From: Oxyruncus cristatus
Taxonomy: Eukaryota; Chordata; Aves; Passeriformes; Cotingidae
Direction: 5' to 3'
Length of the DNA: 64,000 bases
NCBI GenBank assembly: GCA_013399855.1
Contig: VXAY01002371.1
Coordinates: 262,321 to 326,320 of the forward strand
The number at the start of each line of letters is the position of its first letter. Position 1 is the stretch's first letter. The notes below the pieces were generated by a model. The model ran no database searches, was not told the origin of the DNA, and saw nothing but the letters and a program-made list of their open reading frames with translations. This document shows positions 37,140 to 52,081 of this stretch, in pieces. The position numbers and the translations under genes are program-made.

Positions 37140-39500
37140 ACTTAAAGCTGTATTTGCAGTAGAACTATACCTTATGCCATTATCTCTATTGAATAACACC
37201 TTATCTTTGAAGAATTTTGAAATATTTCTTGAAAGCAAGTTGTGCTTGTGACCAAGTGTGAGCAAAGCATGTGTAGGCTGGTGGCAATGGTCTGCAGCCA
37301 TGTGCCAGCTCCAGCCAACAGGGATATGGGAGGCCTTGTATTTATTAATAAAAAGGTATCCTTCATCAAATGTTAAAATGAATGTTTAAAAGGTTAACTG
37401 GAGAAGGTAAACCACAGGCGTATAGTTGATTGATGCCTCTCATTCTAGAGTCAGGTACAGATGATTGAGGCCTCCAAGTCCATTGCAAAACTAAAAGAAT
37501 ATTTAAACATCTGTTTGTTTTAAACTAACTGATTGCGTGCTCAAGAAGGGGATCATTTGGGACATACAAAGAGGGTAAAAACACAGTTCTGAGTCTTACA
37601 GCTGAAAAAATCTTCCAACAATTCTGCTGAGCCTGTCATGAACAAAATATTTTTCTAATTGACAGTAAACCAAAGTGTTTTCAACCAAAATGGTAATTTT
37701 CAAAAAAGAATGAATAAAACTTCTCACTTGAGCTATAGCTGAATTCATTCTCAATAACACTTAAATGTTACAGACATCCTTAATTCTTATAATTAAGAAG
37801 GAGGAGACTAGCAAAGTATCTTCCTTTGCAAAAACCTGCCTTGATAGTGATTTTTTTATTTTATTTTATTCAGCATGGTGCAGTTTTACCTACTTTGACA
37901 TGCTCCTATATATTTCTAATTTTGTTTCAAAAGCCATCATGAGATGATACATTTCCAGGCTTTTTTTCCCATAGCTCCACACTACATTCTAGCAAATGTG
38001 CATCTGTGGTTCCTTCTCTCCCAGTCTGGTCCAGAAACCACGCTTGGTCAAAAACTAGAAAATACCAAAATCTAAAACCAAAATAACCCACAGAATTAAA
38101 GAAAGTAATATCTAAATATTTTCTGAAGAGTCTGTGCTCATGGAAAAATGGAAGGCAAATCTATTCTGTGAACCTTCCAAACTGAAGGGGTAGAGATTGA
38201 GGGAAGAGTAGCAGAATTGCATGTGAAAACCTCAGAAATAAGAATTGTGGAAGGCAAGCAAAATAACAAAACCTAAAGGATTCTCCAATTTCTAATCACA
38301 TACATGTACTAGTTAATCAGAATTTGACTGTTTTATGAACTGTAAGCATAAAATAAAAACAGCTTTTAAAATGTTTAGATCTCTGTGGAACTTGTAATTA
38401 GGGTATCTTGAAAATTGTTAAGAGATTTACAAGTCATGTTATTTCATAGAATTTTTTTAATATTTTGAGGAAAAATAACGTTTTTCAGAATACACTGGTT
38501 TACATGATCTTATGACACTCAGATAATTCAAGGTCTAGCTTCATGCAACTCCAAAAGCAGTTAAATACCATGCTGTTATGTGTCTAATACGTATTCTACT
38601 TGTATAAGAAGGTTAATTATAAAGGAGAAGCCTTGAACAAATTGTAAATGTGGTTATCAATCATTTTTCAGGTTGCCTGGGGGCAATGTGCATTTCTGTA
38701 ATTAAGGGTGCATGTTTAACCGGCACAAACATGGGGGGAAAAGTATCAATGTCTTAATATTGTGTTTGTGAGGTTGTCTTCATTTCGTTTCTGAACTGGA
38801 CTACATATATGAAGTTGTTATATCAAAATCAAATAACAATTGCTTACATTATTTTCAGTGGTTTTAATGAAAAAAAAGCAATCAAACCCAAACCAACTTG
38901 AACAAACTTTCATGGTAATGAAAACATTTCAGTTTTAAACAAATGTTTCAGTGTAATACTGTCTGTAAATATTAGGTAAAAGATGATAGTCATTAAAGAA
39001 CATCAGGTGATGTTGAGGATCTGGGTCTTTGTTTTCTGGAGAAGAATATGTTACTTTTGTTCGGATGTTAGATTACTAAGAGAAAAGTTTAAACATTGAA
39101 TGCTGACTGTTCTTGAAAGTCTTGCCCTCCCCCCCTCAATCCTTGCACCTCTCTACCCAGGTTTTGGATGAAATAAAATGGTATTTGTAGGTCTTGATTT
39201 GCCAAGGTCTGTTTTTGATTAACCCAGGGCAGATTATCCAGTTTTGAGATTAACTCAACCACAGGGCAGATGGATTTGCTATGAGTAGGCAGGGTGGGCC
39301 CTCCCACCCCAGGCTGCCCTTGGGGACAGCTCTGCACAGGAGTTGCAGGTGCTGCTTTGCTTTGCCATTTACACCTTCCCCTGTTGTGCAATCTCTTTTA
39401 CATGACATAGCTTGGTGAGAAAAACTGAGTAACCTACAAATGTAGGAAAAGTAGAAAGTAAAAAAAAAGTGCATGACTCTGAACTTAAAAGTACAGCTTG

Positions 39501-39540
39501 TTAAATAAATAAATAAGTACATACATAAATAAAGTAAGTA
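39501..39540. repeat. (TAAA)n / TACA microsatellite
   Basis: AAATAAATAAATAAG, then ACATACATAAATAAA and AAGTAAGTA: a tetranucleotide repeat with interruptions. Confidence 0.85.
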
Positions 39541-42500
39541 AAAAAATGAAATATCTACTTTCCTAGAGATCTTTGTCCTCTTGCTTTGAAAGGGAAACTT
39601 TCATGTGTTGGAGGTTCAGCCATCCTAACATCCAATGTTTATCATGAAAGAAGGCAACTCTTCCAAACCAATTGTGTAGCACAATTGATATAATTAGATC
39701 TTTTCTCAGGCTCGTGGTGTATGTTCAAGAACAGTTAAATTGGATTGTCTTGTGTTACTGTAGACTGTCCCAGTATCTCACTGGTCAATTTGTATGGCAT
39801 GGATACTGTATGCTTTACTCTTCCATCATTTTACCTTGCCCTTTTAGCTCCTCTACTTATTATTATGTTGATAATTGTATCTGTTCTCTCATTTCATCCA
39901 GAAGTAATTTCTGTATTTGTTGTCTGAAGATTTTTTTATTCAGGCTCTTTTCATACCAAGTTGTGTCTGCTTCAGTGGATAGTACTATTTTGCTCAGTGT
40001 TTCCACTGAGCTATAATATTGCAAATATATTGAAAAACAGTCTTGTGGGTGTCTCTAATGCTGTAGTCCCCTGCATAAGCTCATCGTAGTTCTTTGTTTT
40101 CTTGTAGTTTAAAAATAAGAACAAATTTAATAGAAAATTGAATAAAAAATGTGTGGTTGAATTGAGCTCCATCTCAAAAAGTTGGATATGAACATGACAA
40201 CTTGAGTTGCCTACAATGCCATTCTGAATGATGTTAAATGCAGTGGCTGAATGTTCCCCACTCAAACTGATAAAAATAAGAAAAAGTCTTTTCTACTTCA
40301 ATCCTCTGTCTTGTGTGCACATATGAAATATGTCAAGTGAAGAAAATCTAGTTGTACAGTGACTTGGACTCTTTGCAAACCCTGTATTTTACTGCTTTTT
40401 TGAAATGCACACTTCATTAAAAATCAAGGCAACAACTTCGATAAAAAGGGCCTTTTTATACAATAAAAAAGAAAGCAAATGGAATGTCATGTCAATCTGC
40501 AGCACAAAACAAATACAATGTACATAGATGCACGTATATTAAAATATGTTTAAAACAAAAGTTTAATTTAAAATTATCTTGTGCTGCATACAAATAGCAG
40601 AGAGAGACCCTTGAGATCTGTACATCATTATTAAGTAAATGATTGCAAAAAAAATTGAATGCATCAGACTAAGAGAACTATTAAATAGACAACATTTCAA
40701 GGGACAAACTGTGCGTTTGGCAGCCCTTTACTGTATAAAACATTCTGAAATACAGCTATTTACACAACAGTCTATGTGGTTTCTTATTTCTCACAGTATT
40801 TCAGAATGTTCATCTTCAGTCTACCACTTGTCAGAATTTATTAATTGGCATCTGCCTTTGTTAAAGACTTCAGAATCTTGCTAAGTTGGTTTAAAGATTT
40901 ATTGACAAAAACTATTAGGAAAGCTATTAATATTTCATGTATTATGAGGCTTTACATATTGTGTTGCATAATAGTTAAATATGAATCTTTTTGTTTCAGT
41001 CAAGTTAATAGTGTTGACTTAAAAAATGAAAAATGTGTGTTATATGATTGATAATCTCATGGTATGATATGCTTAGGATTAACACCCACATTCATTTAAT
41101 AAGGGTAGATGCATTAGAAAAACGGTATGACTCATCAGGTTTTATTCTTCAAAATTTTTCTAACAGAACTTAAAAAATACCAAAGTTGCTTCTCACAGTT
41201 GAAAATCTACATGCTATGTAGTGGGAAATACTGTTTTGGAAGAGAAAACTAGCACTTGCAAATGAGTCTCACTGGGGATTTGGTGGGAAAACAATGTGTG
41301 TACACTTTAAAGGACACAATAGTGCATAGTTATATTCTTATGACTAATGTTCTTATGCTGACTATACCTTGCTCTCCCTGAGACTGTCTGAAAATGTCTT
41401 ATTTTCAAAATCAGGAGAAAGGGTATAATAGTAGCTAAGTTTTTAAAATGGTGGACTTTGGGCTGTTTCTAAAGGGCTGAGTTTTCCTAGCACACCATGT
41501 TTCTTGCTTTTCTTGTTAAATTTTCTGTATAGCACAATGCTGATCAGCATGGAGAAGAGTCTGTCTTGCACTGCTTGCTTTGAACCGTATGTTCCTCTCA
41601 GTAATTTTGTGGAAGGATGAAGGATTTGAAGTGCTGCCTACTAAAGTAACATGAACTAAAAGAGGTACTGCAAAGGTATAGACTTTCTGGATCTGTGCAT
41701 CCAAGTAGCATCAAACTATGTCTTCTGCTACCGGCTATGCTCTGGGAAGCCTGACGTGGGGTCTGTACCAAAGTTGTTCTGCTCAGAGTCTAGCAATCCA
41801 TATTGTTTTGAACAGCAACCGCTCGAGTAGCTAGAGTATTTGGAGCATATCTCCTGGTGTGATGGTCCTAAAAGAGGCTGTGTTCAGGTGATGCAAATGC
41901 AGTACAAGCTGAGTGGGGTTTTTTTAGTGGATTGCACTTACTTTGGGTACCTAAAAAGCTCCCTGAAATCTGTGGTCCAGGTCAAACTTAGTTGTTTGGC
42001 ATCTCTAGAAAGATAAGAGTGTAATTTGGAGAGGTATAAAAACATGTTTTACTGCTGGTGATACTGTTTTCCTAAGCTTCACTGTGCCAAATTTCATTTG
42101 AACAATGGTTTCTAAAGAGTAATGTCTAATTAAAATTTTTAAAAAATCTTTAAAACATTTCCTTGTTTTACTGAGAAGCTGTTTCTTCATCTAAGCTTCT
42201 GATGCCAGATTACACTGTTCCCATTTTCCCTTTACATGCACAGGTGAAGCAAGGGATAGCAATAAGACAAAGTTTTTTAACTTTCAGGTGGCAAATTCAA
42301 CTTTGTCTTCTGTCATTATTGGTAGATAGGGTCACAGAGGAACTCTGTGACAAGGATGTGGGATCTCGGAGAAATTTTCAGTCACTTTCATCCATATTTA
42401 AAAAAGAAATAAATATTAACTTCTCTTCACAACCTAACCATGATTCTTCTGTACTAGGATGGACTGATTTTAAAAACGTGTCTTGCTTGTCTACATTCTC

Positions 42501-45500
42501 TCTTTTCCTGAATAAATAGATTGTTTTAAAAACTGCAAACCTGATATCTTTTCTAAATACTAAATTCATGATTATAAAAGATTTTTAGAAGAACAAACCC
42601 TTTACTTTTTCAGTTGAGAAAATTTGCTTATGACTCTTACATTAAAATACATCAGGAGATATGATTTCCCAACAGCACATTATTTCTAAAATTTCACGAA
42701 GAGGAATCACTTCTGAAGTGATTTATAAGTGTGTAATAAGCATACTGATTGGTTTAGCTATTTTTAGGGATGAAACAGAGCACAGAAAGCTCCAGATCTT
42801 TGCTGAGAAAGCCTTGAGTTCTAGTATGCTAAGGGAATAAGGACACATGAGGGAAGAAAGCTGAGTTATGATGAAAGCAGTAGTGTTCAGTTACCTTTGA
42901 TTATGTTTTGTTTGGCAGTGTTGGAAATGTAGAATCATGATGAGATATATGCTTTTTTCCACTTTCTGTTGTGTAATGTGTATGTATATGTTTTTTTTGG
43001 AACTGATAGAGAAAAGTAAATGTCATAGGATACACTGTGCATACTGGTGTTTAAGTGTACTCTCCTCTCCCTGTAAAGCATATTACTATGTTACTCAAGA
43101 TGAGAACAAGTTGTTAGAAGTTCTTCAAGTGCTGTGTGCTTTTATTATGTTTTCACTGTACAGCATTGCAAATACTTTTTTTTTTTTTGTGGCTTGTGGG
43201 TTTTTTTGAGTATTTTATTAAGGATATATTACAGACTAGAAAATGAGGCAGATGTTTCAACAGATGTCACAGGGGGCCTCTGGAGGGAATGATTGTTCCA
43301 TGCACCAGGGGAAAGAAAACTACAGAAAGGGGGGAAATCTAGAGTTATGTAGCCTGAGGTCCAGTGAGCTGAGTCACTCAGAGATTTCGAGGTTGCAGCT
43401 GTTAACAGTGGAAAGGTTCTACTTATTATTCTAGTGTCAGGACGCAAATTCAGAAACTTTCATCGCAAACAATATTTCTCCTCATTTGGCAGTTATGAAA
43501 CTGTAAGGATTTCAGTGGCCCGTTGAAAGCTCTTATGTAAAGTGCTCCATCTCTACGAGAAGTGTCAGAAGGAGATTCCTCTTCCCTGTGAGGAAAAACT
43601 CTAGTCTGGCCAGTGCAGAGATGTGCCTCTTGGAGAAGCTGACAGAAGGAAATCAGGCATACTGATCTGGAAGTGGTTTCTGGGTTGGAGAGAACTGCTG
43701 AAGTGAAGGAAGGAGGAAGAAGAAAAATTAAAAGTAACTTTACAAAAAATGTATAGTGGGATATGAACTCTAGACTCTTGCTTCACAGTTAAGTGGTACC
43801 AGTTGCAGTAGTTAGTCGGCTCTACATTGAGACTAATTTAATTTCACAGCAAGGAAGAGTTGTAGCAACCTCCACATCCTGTCTAGCAGTGCCTTGCTCA
43901 GGAAACAGCTTTCCTATCACCCTCCTGCCTATTTTTTTAAATCAAAATGCCTTTCCTAGCTCTAATAACCATAACAAGAAAAAAAAAAAATAAATAAACC
44001 AACTTGGAGTTAACTGAGTTGCCCATCACCTAATCTTATCTTTATTCCATAATGTCTTTCACACAGTATGTGGATATTGGCTCTAGCAGTCCTGAGTCAG
44101 CATAGTTCTTTGTAAGGTGTTAGTGCTGTGAAGGTGATCTGCTACATTCTGTAGATGCAGTTTTGTGGAAAAATATCATTTTGCTAATGAATGCAAACAT
44201 ATATTAAGAAGAAAAAGGAACATCCCATTTCATCTGGGAATAAAGGATTTTGTCAGTGAGGCCTTGTAGCTTCCAAACATCTGAACCTTCTGTCTGAATG
44301 ACACAAAGCTACAGGGAAGATAAAGTGATATGTCTTGGGAGTCCAGAAATCCTTTCAAAATGCAAAACACGCCTTTGTCTTTCTAATTACCCGAAGTGGG
44401 CTGTTGAAAGGAGTTGGATGATGGAGAGGGCAAAGGTCAGCTCATGGTTTCTCAGAGTTGAACTTGTCCAAATCTGCAGAGGCAGGAAACATAGTTTTCC
44501 AGTGCATTAAAGGCACCAAGCTGTCAGTCAGATGTTTGAGCCAGTTCAGTTGAGAGAAGGCACATGCCTTGGTTGTTTACACAGAAATCCTACGACTGCT
44601 GGACAGACGCTTTCACAGCCACTGTTGGCAGCACTTAACACAGTGGCACGTTGCTTTGGTTTCAGTCATCCTTCCCGGTTTGGACTTACTTTCCCATGTC
44701 ATCACAAATTGGCTCAGAGGGATAGAGAGCACACTAGGCTTTTAAGTATTTCAGAACTAAAATTTACATCTGGTGTTCTACCTGGGATTGACTGTGTGTA
44801 TCTACTCATTTAATCTGTGAGTTAATACTCCTAAGAATAAATTATATAATGGGAATCTGCAGTACAGAAATAGAATGGTTTCCTATAAATCCATTCTTTC
44901 CTCTGCTGCATACTACAATATGAAGTACAGCCATCATCCTACTTTAGGGGGAAAGGGATTGCCAGGGCAAAAGGAAGAAAGAGATTAAAATTTTAAGGGG
45001 ATTTAAGAATTCCTGATGAAACAGGTTTTGCCTCATGCTTTTCCAAAACATGAGAAACACAAAACGAAGGGGAGAGAAAAACAAACGAACAGCAAAACAA
45101 AACCCAGAAACATGGAACTGCAAGAATGAGGTGTTTCACTGGGTTGGGGTTTTTTTTGTCTGGGGTTTGTTTGCACGTGGGATTTCAGGAGCGTCTTTTG
45201 ACTCTGGGCGGTACAGAGCTGCATGAACAGCACCATATGTATGAGTGTAGAAAACACTAAACAACTCTGACGTGAGAAGTGGAGGAGAACCTGGGACCAT
45301 CCTGGGCTACCATCCAGAACAGTGTGATCTCCTACAGAGAGATGACATCAAATGGAAAACCATAATTTGCTGAGAGGGGAGAAAAGTACCCAAAGGTGGT
45401 AACACTCACTAATCCTTTATGATGCAGCATACTATGGTTTAAGTGTCAGAGCACTGAAGTAATATAATATTTTGGTGCAAGTATTGTGAAATATTTACTT

Positions 45501-48500
45501 GTATTATGTACTACCCAAATGGAAATAAATGTTCTGCCAAATTCGTAGTTGTGAAAAAGCTACTGGCTGGAATTATATTCAGGAAGTTATCTTTTATTCC
45601 TTTTCACTCTATCATTTAGTAGCTCCTGAAAAAGAGAATAGCTTTGCTGATTCAAGGGCTTTGGAGATGCTATTTTCCCCATGTACTGTGAATCTCATTA
45701 CTTGTACTTTCAGCAGCAAGAAAGATGATTTGCAGATGTAGAGATTGAAATTTATGGCAAGAAGTAGAGGACTCCAGTGGCTTTAATACTGTCCACAGTT
45801 GAATAGAAATAAATCCAGAGCAATTGAATTTAAATGTAATAGTTGCTTCAGAACTTTTTTTTATTGCAATATCTTTTCTCTCCCATGTTTTTTTCTTTAT
45901 TTTTATTGCTACTTATTTATCAAGAATCATGTAACTCGAGACTACTAAAAAGGGAATTATGAATAAGATGTTGTATATTAGTGACTCTTATTTGAATATC
46001 TGTTTCATTCCCAAAAGCCAGCCTGTTGTGGTAGCAGGTTTTTGGTGGTGTTTTTGGGGTTTTGTGCTTGCTTGGTTCTTTTAAATAATGCACAGTGTAA
46101 GTATGCAAAGACAGTCTCTTACGTGGTGGAGACTTATCCAAAAGAAATTTTAAATATATTACACTGATGTATATACATTTTCTTGATTTGATTTGTAAGA
46201 TCCAGTATAAGGTACTCCATAATGCAGCACACTGCAGAGCCATGCACCTTGAAAATGAGAAATGAAAGCATTAAAGGATCATAATTGTTACTTTTTATCA
46301 TAGTTTTTAACATATCCATGCATTTGTGCTCTGAAGGTGGAGCAGGTGGGGAAAGTGTAGTTATACTTGATGTGCACATTAAATTAACCCTGAGCACTGT
46401 GGAGGTGTAAATGTATTTGTAATGGTGCAGTTTTACTTTTTTTCTATTGACATACCTTGACATAAAGTCCCATAGAAAGACATTGGACTTGTGAGATAAG
46501 AATCTGTTGGAGAGCAGTGGCATTCTTTGCAAAACTTTATTTATTGAACGTCATGAGGTAGTTGTTAAATATCAAGGATGCAGTATGTATAAAGAAGTGA
46601 AAACAGGGAAATATGTATTACTTCTTAGCAGAGCCAGACTTGTTGCCCAGAAAACAGTCAGAGAATTCATACCATGGGGTAGATGAAGTGAATGGGGGGG
46701 AAAGGATGATATCCTTATGACTTCTTGATGGTGTTTCAATTCCATTCTGTGTAGTCTCTTTGAGATCCAGGGACCATTTCATGCCAATGAGTATGAATAT
46801 GTTCCATTAAAAGAGAAGTTGGGGAGGAAGTTACACATATGTAGGTATATCTAATAGATGGCTCTAAATGGTTGTGAACAACACTGTGAAATGATTGCAT
46901 GCTCATTCCAGGTGACCTTAGTTCTGTTCTCAGGAATAGGAGTGCTGGTTCAGCATTAGGCATAATTTAGCCCAGTTCTGGGCAGTGGAAAGTATTTGCT
47001 GCAGAGACCTGCACAAAAACCTGACTTGGTTCTCACCCTCATTCTTCTCAGCGCAAAGGATTCTGCAGTAAATCTTTCTCTTGTGCTGGATGGGGTGAGG
47101 AGATGTCATTTTTTTTCCGTCTCATGAGAGACACATACTGGAGACTTTGATGCTATGTTCACGTTGGTGTGGTACTTGTCCTCTTGATGGTGACTCTTTA
47201 TTAATTCAACTCCTTCCTGACTAGTTTCAGGGTACTGCCATCCATAGATATGAAGGACAGTGCAGCAACCCTTTATTTGCTCTTCCAGGCCACCACAGGT
47301 GTGTTATCACTGTATTATCATCAATTATTTTTTGTCCATTATTTTTGCTTTTGTACTTTTTAAGCTTTTCACCAAGCTACAAAGAACACATTATTAAAAA
47401 GTGGAAGCTCATTGGGTTGTCACTGAACCATATGCCTCAAGAAAAAAAAGAAGGGCTGATAGTACTTCTGACAATGTTGTAGAAGTTGGCAACGTGCTCA
47501 TATTCTCTGTGTGTTCTTGACGGAAAAGGTGGGCTGACTTTGACATTTATATTATGACACTTTAAATTATTTGGCTGACATGACTGTGACCAAAAAAACA
47601 AACCACGCAAATAACAACAAAAAACCCCTCAAACCCTATTTGTGCCACTGCTAGTATCTAAACAAAGAGCTGAAAATCGCATTTAAATATACTGGTGTCA
47701 CAAGACTTCCATTATGGTCAAGCACAGGTATAAAACTCATTGTCCCAGATCTCCCTCTTCCCAATCCAATCTTCAGTTTGTGTTTCTTAATTGTTCTGTC
47801 TCTTAATTTTTTTATTTTATGTGACCATGATTTTCCCCCACTATAAACATGAGTTCCTTTTTTTTTCACATATTCTATCATAGCATATATCTAAATTAGC
47901 CTCTCTTAAAACAAATACACATTTGTTGGATTGGTAAATTGGGTTTTATTGCACTTTGCTACTCTCAATACAGCATAATGATGCAGACAATTTAAGGAGA
48001 GAGCATTTTACTAATAATTAGTTTCAGCTACAAGAGGTATTCCAATAGCTTCAACTGCAGCAGTAACAATATTTTCTGTATATGTTTAAAGTCATTACAG
48101 AAATCATTTGCAATAGTAGAAAGGGCATTTAGCTTTACCTTTTATATACTGACTGACAGATCACCTGTCATCTGCTGATGGTGACCAGTTAGTAAAGACT
48201 GAATGCAATTATGCTTCAAAATAGCTAGAGGTCAAATCTTCTCTCCTGATAAATCAGTTGAAGGGGGTGAAAAAGGTCTCTTAGTTGATTTAATCTATAC
48301 CAGTTTGAATTATGTAATTTTTAAAATGTCAAAATGCAAAAAAATAGGAGGAAAAAGAGAAAGCTAGAGGGCCTTAGATGGGCTGCTTAAGCCATCAACA
48401 CCAGTCCTGTGCTGTTTGCTTAATTTTAGTAGTTTGGTTCAGTACATTTTCCTTTAAATTACTTTTCTGTTCAACAAGACTCTTCCACGCTGAGAAAATA

Positions 48501-49699
48501 ATCTACTTTTAGTTGATGTTTGCAATTTAAACATATGATCTTGTAACTGTTATGTTAGGGAATTTTTTTTGTTTGTCAGGTAAACAGAATCATTGACTGT
48601 ATGTGATAACTTTCTTAAATAGTCATCAGGAGGAAAGGGTGTCAAATGCAGGAGAAAAAGTAATGTGAAAAAGTCACATTATAAGTTATGGATAAAGACT
48701 ATTTCTAAAAATGCAGTATAGGTGATTTGTTTTTAACCTGTTGATCCCAGTTGGTTCATCTTCCTTCAGATACTTCAGTTATTAATGTAATGCAAACAAT
48801 AAATCATTCAGGTTCTCTTTACACTTGTCAAGCATATATCTGTACTGTCTATTTTGGCAGCAGCAGTGATGAAATACACTTATTGACTGCAGTCACCGCA
48901 ATCCAAATAGACATATGTCTTTCCCTAACACCATGTAATAGGAATTTGTGGGTTTTATCCCTGAAATAAATCTGCTTAGAAAAATTTTCCTACCATAGGC
49001 TTTAATGTTTGGTTTTGTCTGGAGTGGTTTTGTTAACTTTTGGAATACTTACAGAAGGCAGGAAGGTGGGTTCCCATAACACAACATTCCTTTGGACGTA
49101 TTTTACTAGGTTTTCTTAAGTTTTTTTAAATTAAATTCTTTTTGCTTAATTTTCTTACAATTCACATAAAGAATTTTGTTCTTTTTCCGTAAGTATAAAA
49201 AATTATTTACTGTTCCTATAAATATGGTATAAAAGAAGCCTGAAATAATGTGGGTTTTTACCCCTTCATTCCAGTGCATGACCCATCTCGTTTTCTGTGA
49301 TTCATTCTTCTTCTTTCCAGGTTATCCAGAGGACTTCTTTGCTTACTTGTAGTTGTTATGAGAACTGTGAAAATTGCTAAATCAAGTCAACAATTAGTTT
49401 TAATGGGGAAGTCCTCAGTATTCTGGTCTCTATTCTGCTACCTGTATTTTATCTTGTATGAAATAATCATTGGATAAAATAAATAATTAGGAAAATGTTA
49501 GGAAAAGGTATTGGTTGGTAGAACAGTGGATGGATGCCTTTGTCTTAGACTGTGGAGTTGTTTACTTTTTTTCTCATCCCTCCTGCTTTCTTTTTAACCC
49601 TAGTTATGTCACTGTACAGGCAAGCTTTGCAGAATTCAACAGGAGACAGAAAGTGCTCTAATGTGTTCTAGCCTATAATTTGATTATTAGTATGTTCTC

Positions 49700-50368
49700 T
49701 GGGGAGGTGAGAGGTATGTGAGGGTGGAGAGCAGGTGGATGCCCAAAGGAGACTGTGACCCTGTGGCAAGTCTCCACTGGAGCAGGCTCCTGGCAGAACC
49801 TATTAGCATGTGGAACCCAATTCTTGAGAAGGTTTGCTGGCAGGATTTGTGCCCCCTTGGGGGACCCATGCTGGATCACTGTTCCTGAAGGAACATACCC
49901 CATGGAAGGGGCGCAAACCAGAGCAGTTTGTGAGGAACTGCAGCCTGTGGGAGGGACTCACACTGGAGAAGTTCATGAAGTGCTGTCTTCTGTGGGAGGG
50001 ACCCCAAGCTGGATCAGGGGAATGTGAGTAATGCTCCCTGTGAGGAGGAAGGAGTGACAGAGACAGCATGTGATGAACTGACCACAGGCCCAATTCCATG
50101 TCCCACTGCACTGCTGGTGGGAGGAGGTGGAGGAATCAGGAGTGAAGCTGACCCTAAGAAGAGAGAGATGAGGGGAGGTGTTTTCAAGATTGGGTTTTAT
50201 TTCTCATTATCCTTCTCTGATTTGGTTGGTAATAAGTAAACTAATTTCCCCAACTTGAGTCTGTTTCTCCTGTGACAGTAACTGATAAGTGACCTCTCCC
50301 TGTTCTTACCTTGTCTCATGAGTAGCTTTGGTGGGCATCTGGTGTCCGGAAATGGTCAACCCACCACA
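49700..50368 (+). mobile_element. Solo LTR of an endogenous retrovirus, passerine-type
   Basis: The sequence matches a songbird LTR I remember: CCTGTGGCAAGTCTCCACTG, TGCCCCCTTGGGGGACCC, GGAACTGCAGCCTGTGGG, GAGGAGGAAGGAGTGACAGA, ATGTGATGAACTGACCACAG, then GGGTTTTATTTCTCATTATC and GTCAACCCACCACA at the right end. The TAATAAGTAAAC at about 50229 is probably a decayed AATAAA polyadenylation region, which gives the plus orientation. The middle consists of degenerate copies of a roughly 40-45 base unit (CTGTGGGAGGGAC...CTGGA), which yield overlapping open frames on both strands that are not genes. The right end (CCACCACA, 50368) is firm; the left end is approximate. No gag, pol or env is seen nearby, so it is probably a solo LTR. 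It has fewer CpGs than expected for such a family, so it is probably old. Confidence 0.75.
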
Positions 50369-52081
50369 GTCTTTCTACCCCATCTTTACCTAAGCAGTTT
50401 CTGAAGGTTTCTTTAAGTGCTTCTCTCACTCTCTACTCAGTTCTTGCTCTGCAGCTTGAATTTTTGCTGAGATGTAGTGTTTTGGAAGCACTGGGCTTAT
50501 GCTACACGCAAGTGTGCAGCTACTTGGTAGGACGGAAGTTAATGGCAAGTATTAGCTGAACTTATTTGATCAATATTCTGTTGAGAAACTTCTTATTTGT
50601 CATACAACTGCAGAATTTGTAGGCATTCGTTGAGAAGAAATACTGGTTTTGATAGTAATATTCAAACATTACACTGCGGGTAAAATAAGCACCCTGACCA
50701 AATTCTGTGTATTCATGTCATAGTTTCACTTGAGTTATAGACTTCTTTCCTGATGTCATGGAGTCTATTACAATAATCTGACGTACATTCATGCAGAGAT
50801 TTATTTGACTCGGAGGAAGATGTGCATAAAATGATGCTGTAGAATTTTGAAAACATCATTTGTATCTCTTCCCAATTGAGATTCTATAAGACTCTCTGTG
50901 AATTTTTATTTAACTAAGCAGCTTTTATAAATTGATGTGGCGTGGTTTCTTTCAGTCTGGGACTTTGCCAATACATCTCCATTTCCAAAAATTAACAGCA
51001 TGCAAAGACCTAAAAAGCTAAAGAATTCATGAATGCAGGACGAGAATACTATGTCTGCAGAAACAAGAACTCAGAACAGGCAAAATATCAAGTTGGGGCT
51101 ACCTACGCAATTTTACCTACTTTACCCTTTTTCCTCTCCTTCCCTGTGTATGGTATTTCATAGTTATTTTTTTTCCAACTGATCGTAAACTTACCACATG
51201 GGATATTTGATGTGCAAAATGTTACTTTTTCCTCACTATATCCCTAGTACAATTTTAATTAAATTATATTTAATGCAAAAGGACTCATTTATCTGTGGGG
51301 TTTTAAGGTGGATGTCAGTGAAACATCTTTGTGCTTCACAAATTTCAGTAATTTATTTTAATGATATTCCTTGATGTCCTATTTCCATTATACATTTGAT
51401 AACTTAGACACAAAGGAGGAAAAGCAGTATCAGAATTTTGAGCATATTTAGTATTATACAGACATACTGTCAGATTCAACTATGTTGACAGGAACATTCT
51501 GCAATGAGGTCTTTAGCTCGTTATTGAACAGTACTCTAAGCTGGCTGTCACACATTGTAGATGATTATGGTTTGTATGAAATACCTCATATAATTTCAGT
51601 ATTTCTTTTCTAGAAATGAATATGTCCATCTTCTTGCTGAGACAAGACAAGATTATTGAAAAACGCTGCAGCCCTGCTATGGTTGTGCGTGGGCTCCTCT
51701 TTGCCATTGGGTGTCATTTGCATACCTTGATGACTTTAAATTAAGTAATATTCATAGGCTGCCTCAGGTTTTATGGAGCCCCACACAGGCTTGGTGTTTA
51801 TTATTGTTTTTCTCAGATTCCCCTGTCGGTGCCATACTTCAGAATCAAGAAATAAGTAAATTATTTTTAATAGCATTTGTCTCCAGTGGTATTTACATTG
51901 TATACCAGAAAATTCACAGCTTTTAGATTTGCTCTGGATGTTCCTATGGCACATGCAGTCTTATAAGTCTGTCAGTAGTTAGCTAACATGCTCTAGAAAT
52001 GTGAAGTTAATCATGCAGATAGGGATTTAGGAAGACAGAATTTTCTCAGCTCTATGGGTTGATGATGATTTTCTTTAGGAC

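Larger units (their letters stand above)
33286..49699. other. Noncoding segment, over 16 kb without a recognised gene
   Basis: It contains a GC-rich CpG-bearing patch at 33370-33690 with a 16-bp tandem duplication, inverted repeats at 34902-34936 and 36542-36559, a T18 run at 37122-37139, TTTTA units near 37852-37871, a TAAA/TACA microsatellite at 39501-39540, and GT-rich or AC-rich simple stretches near 35985-36020, 46035-46080 and 47585-47636. The open frames here (for example 35826-36179 -, 39672-40016, 45920-46243 -, 46134-46532 -) have no domain, no splice context that stands out and biased low-complexity composition. Confidence 0.45.

Noticed and set aside
46134..46532. 132-codon minus-strand open frame
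   Set aside because: Erratic composition, overlaps another minus-strand frame, no domain.
49673..50239. Overlapping open frames on both strands
   Set aside because: They are explained by the degenerate tandem units of the LTR.
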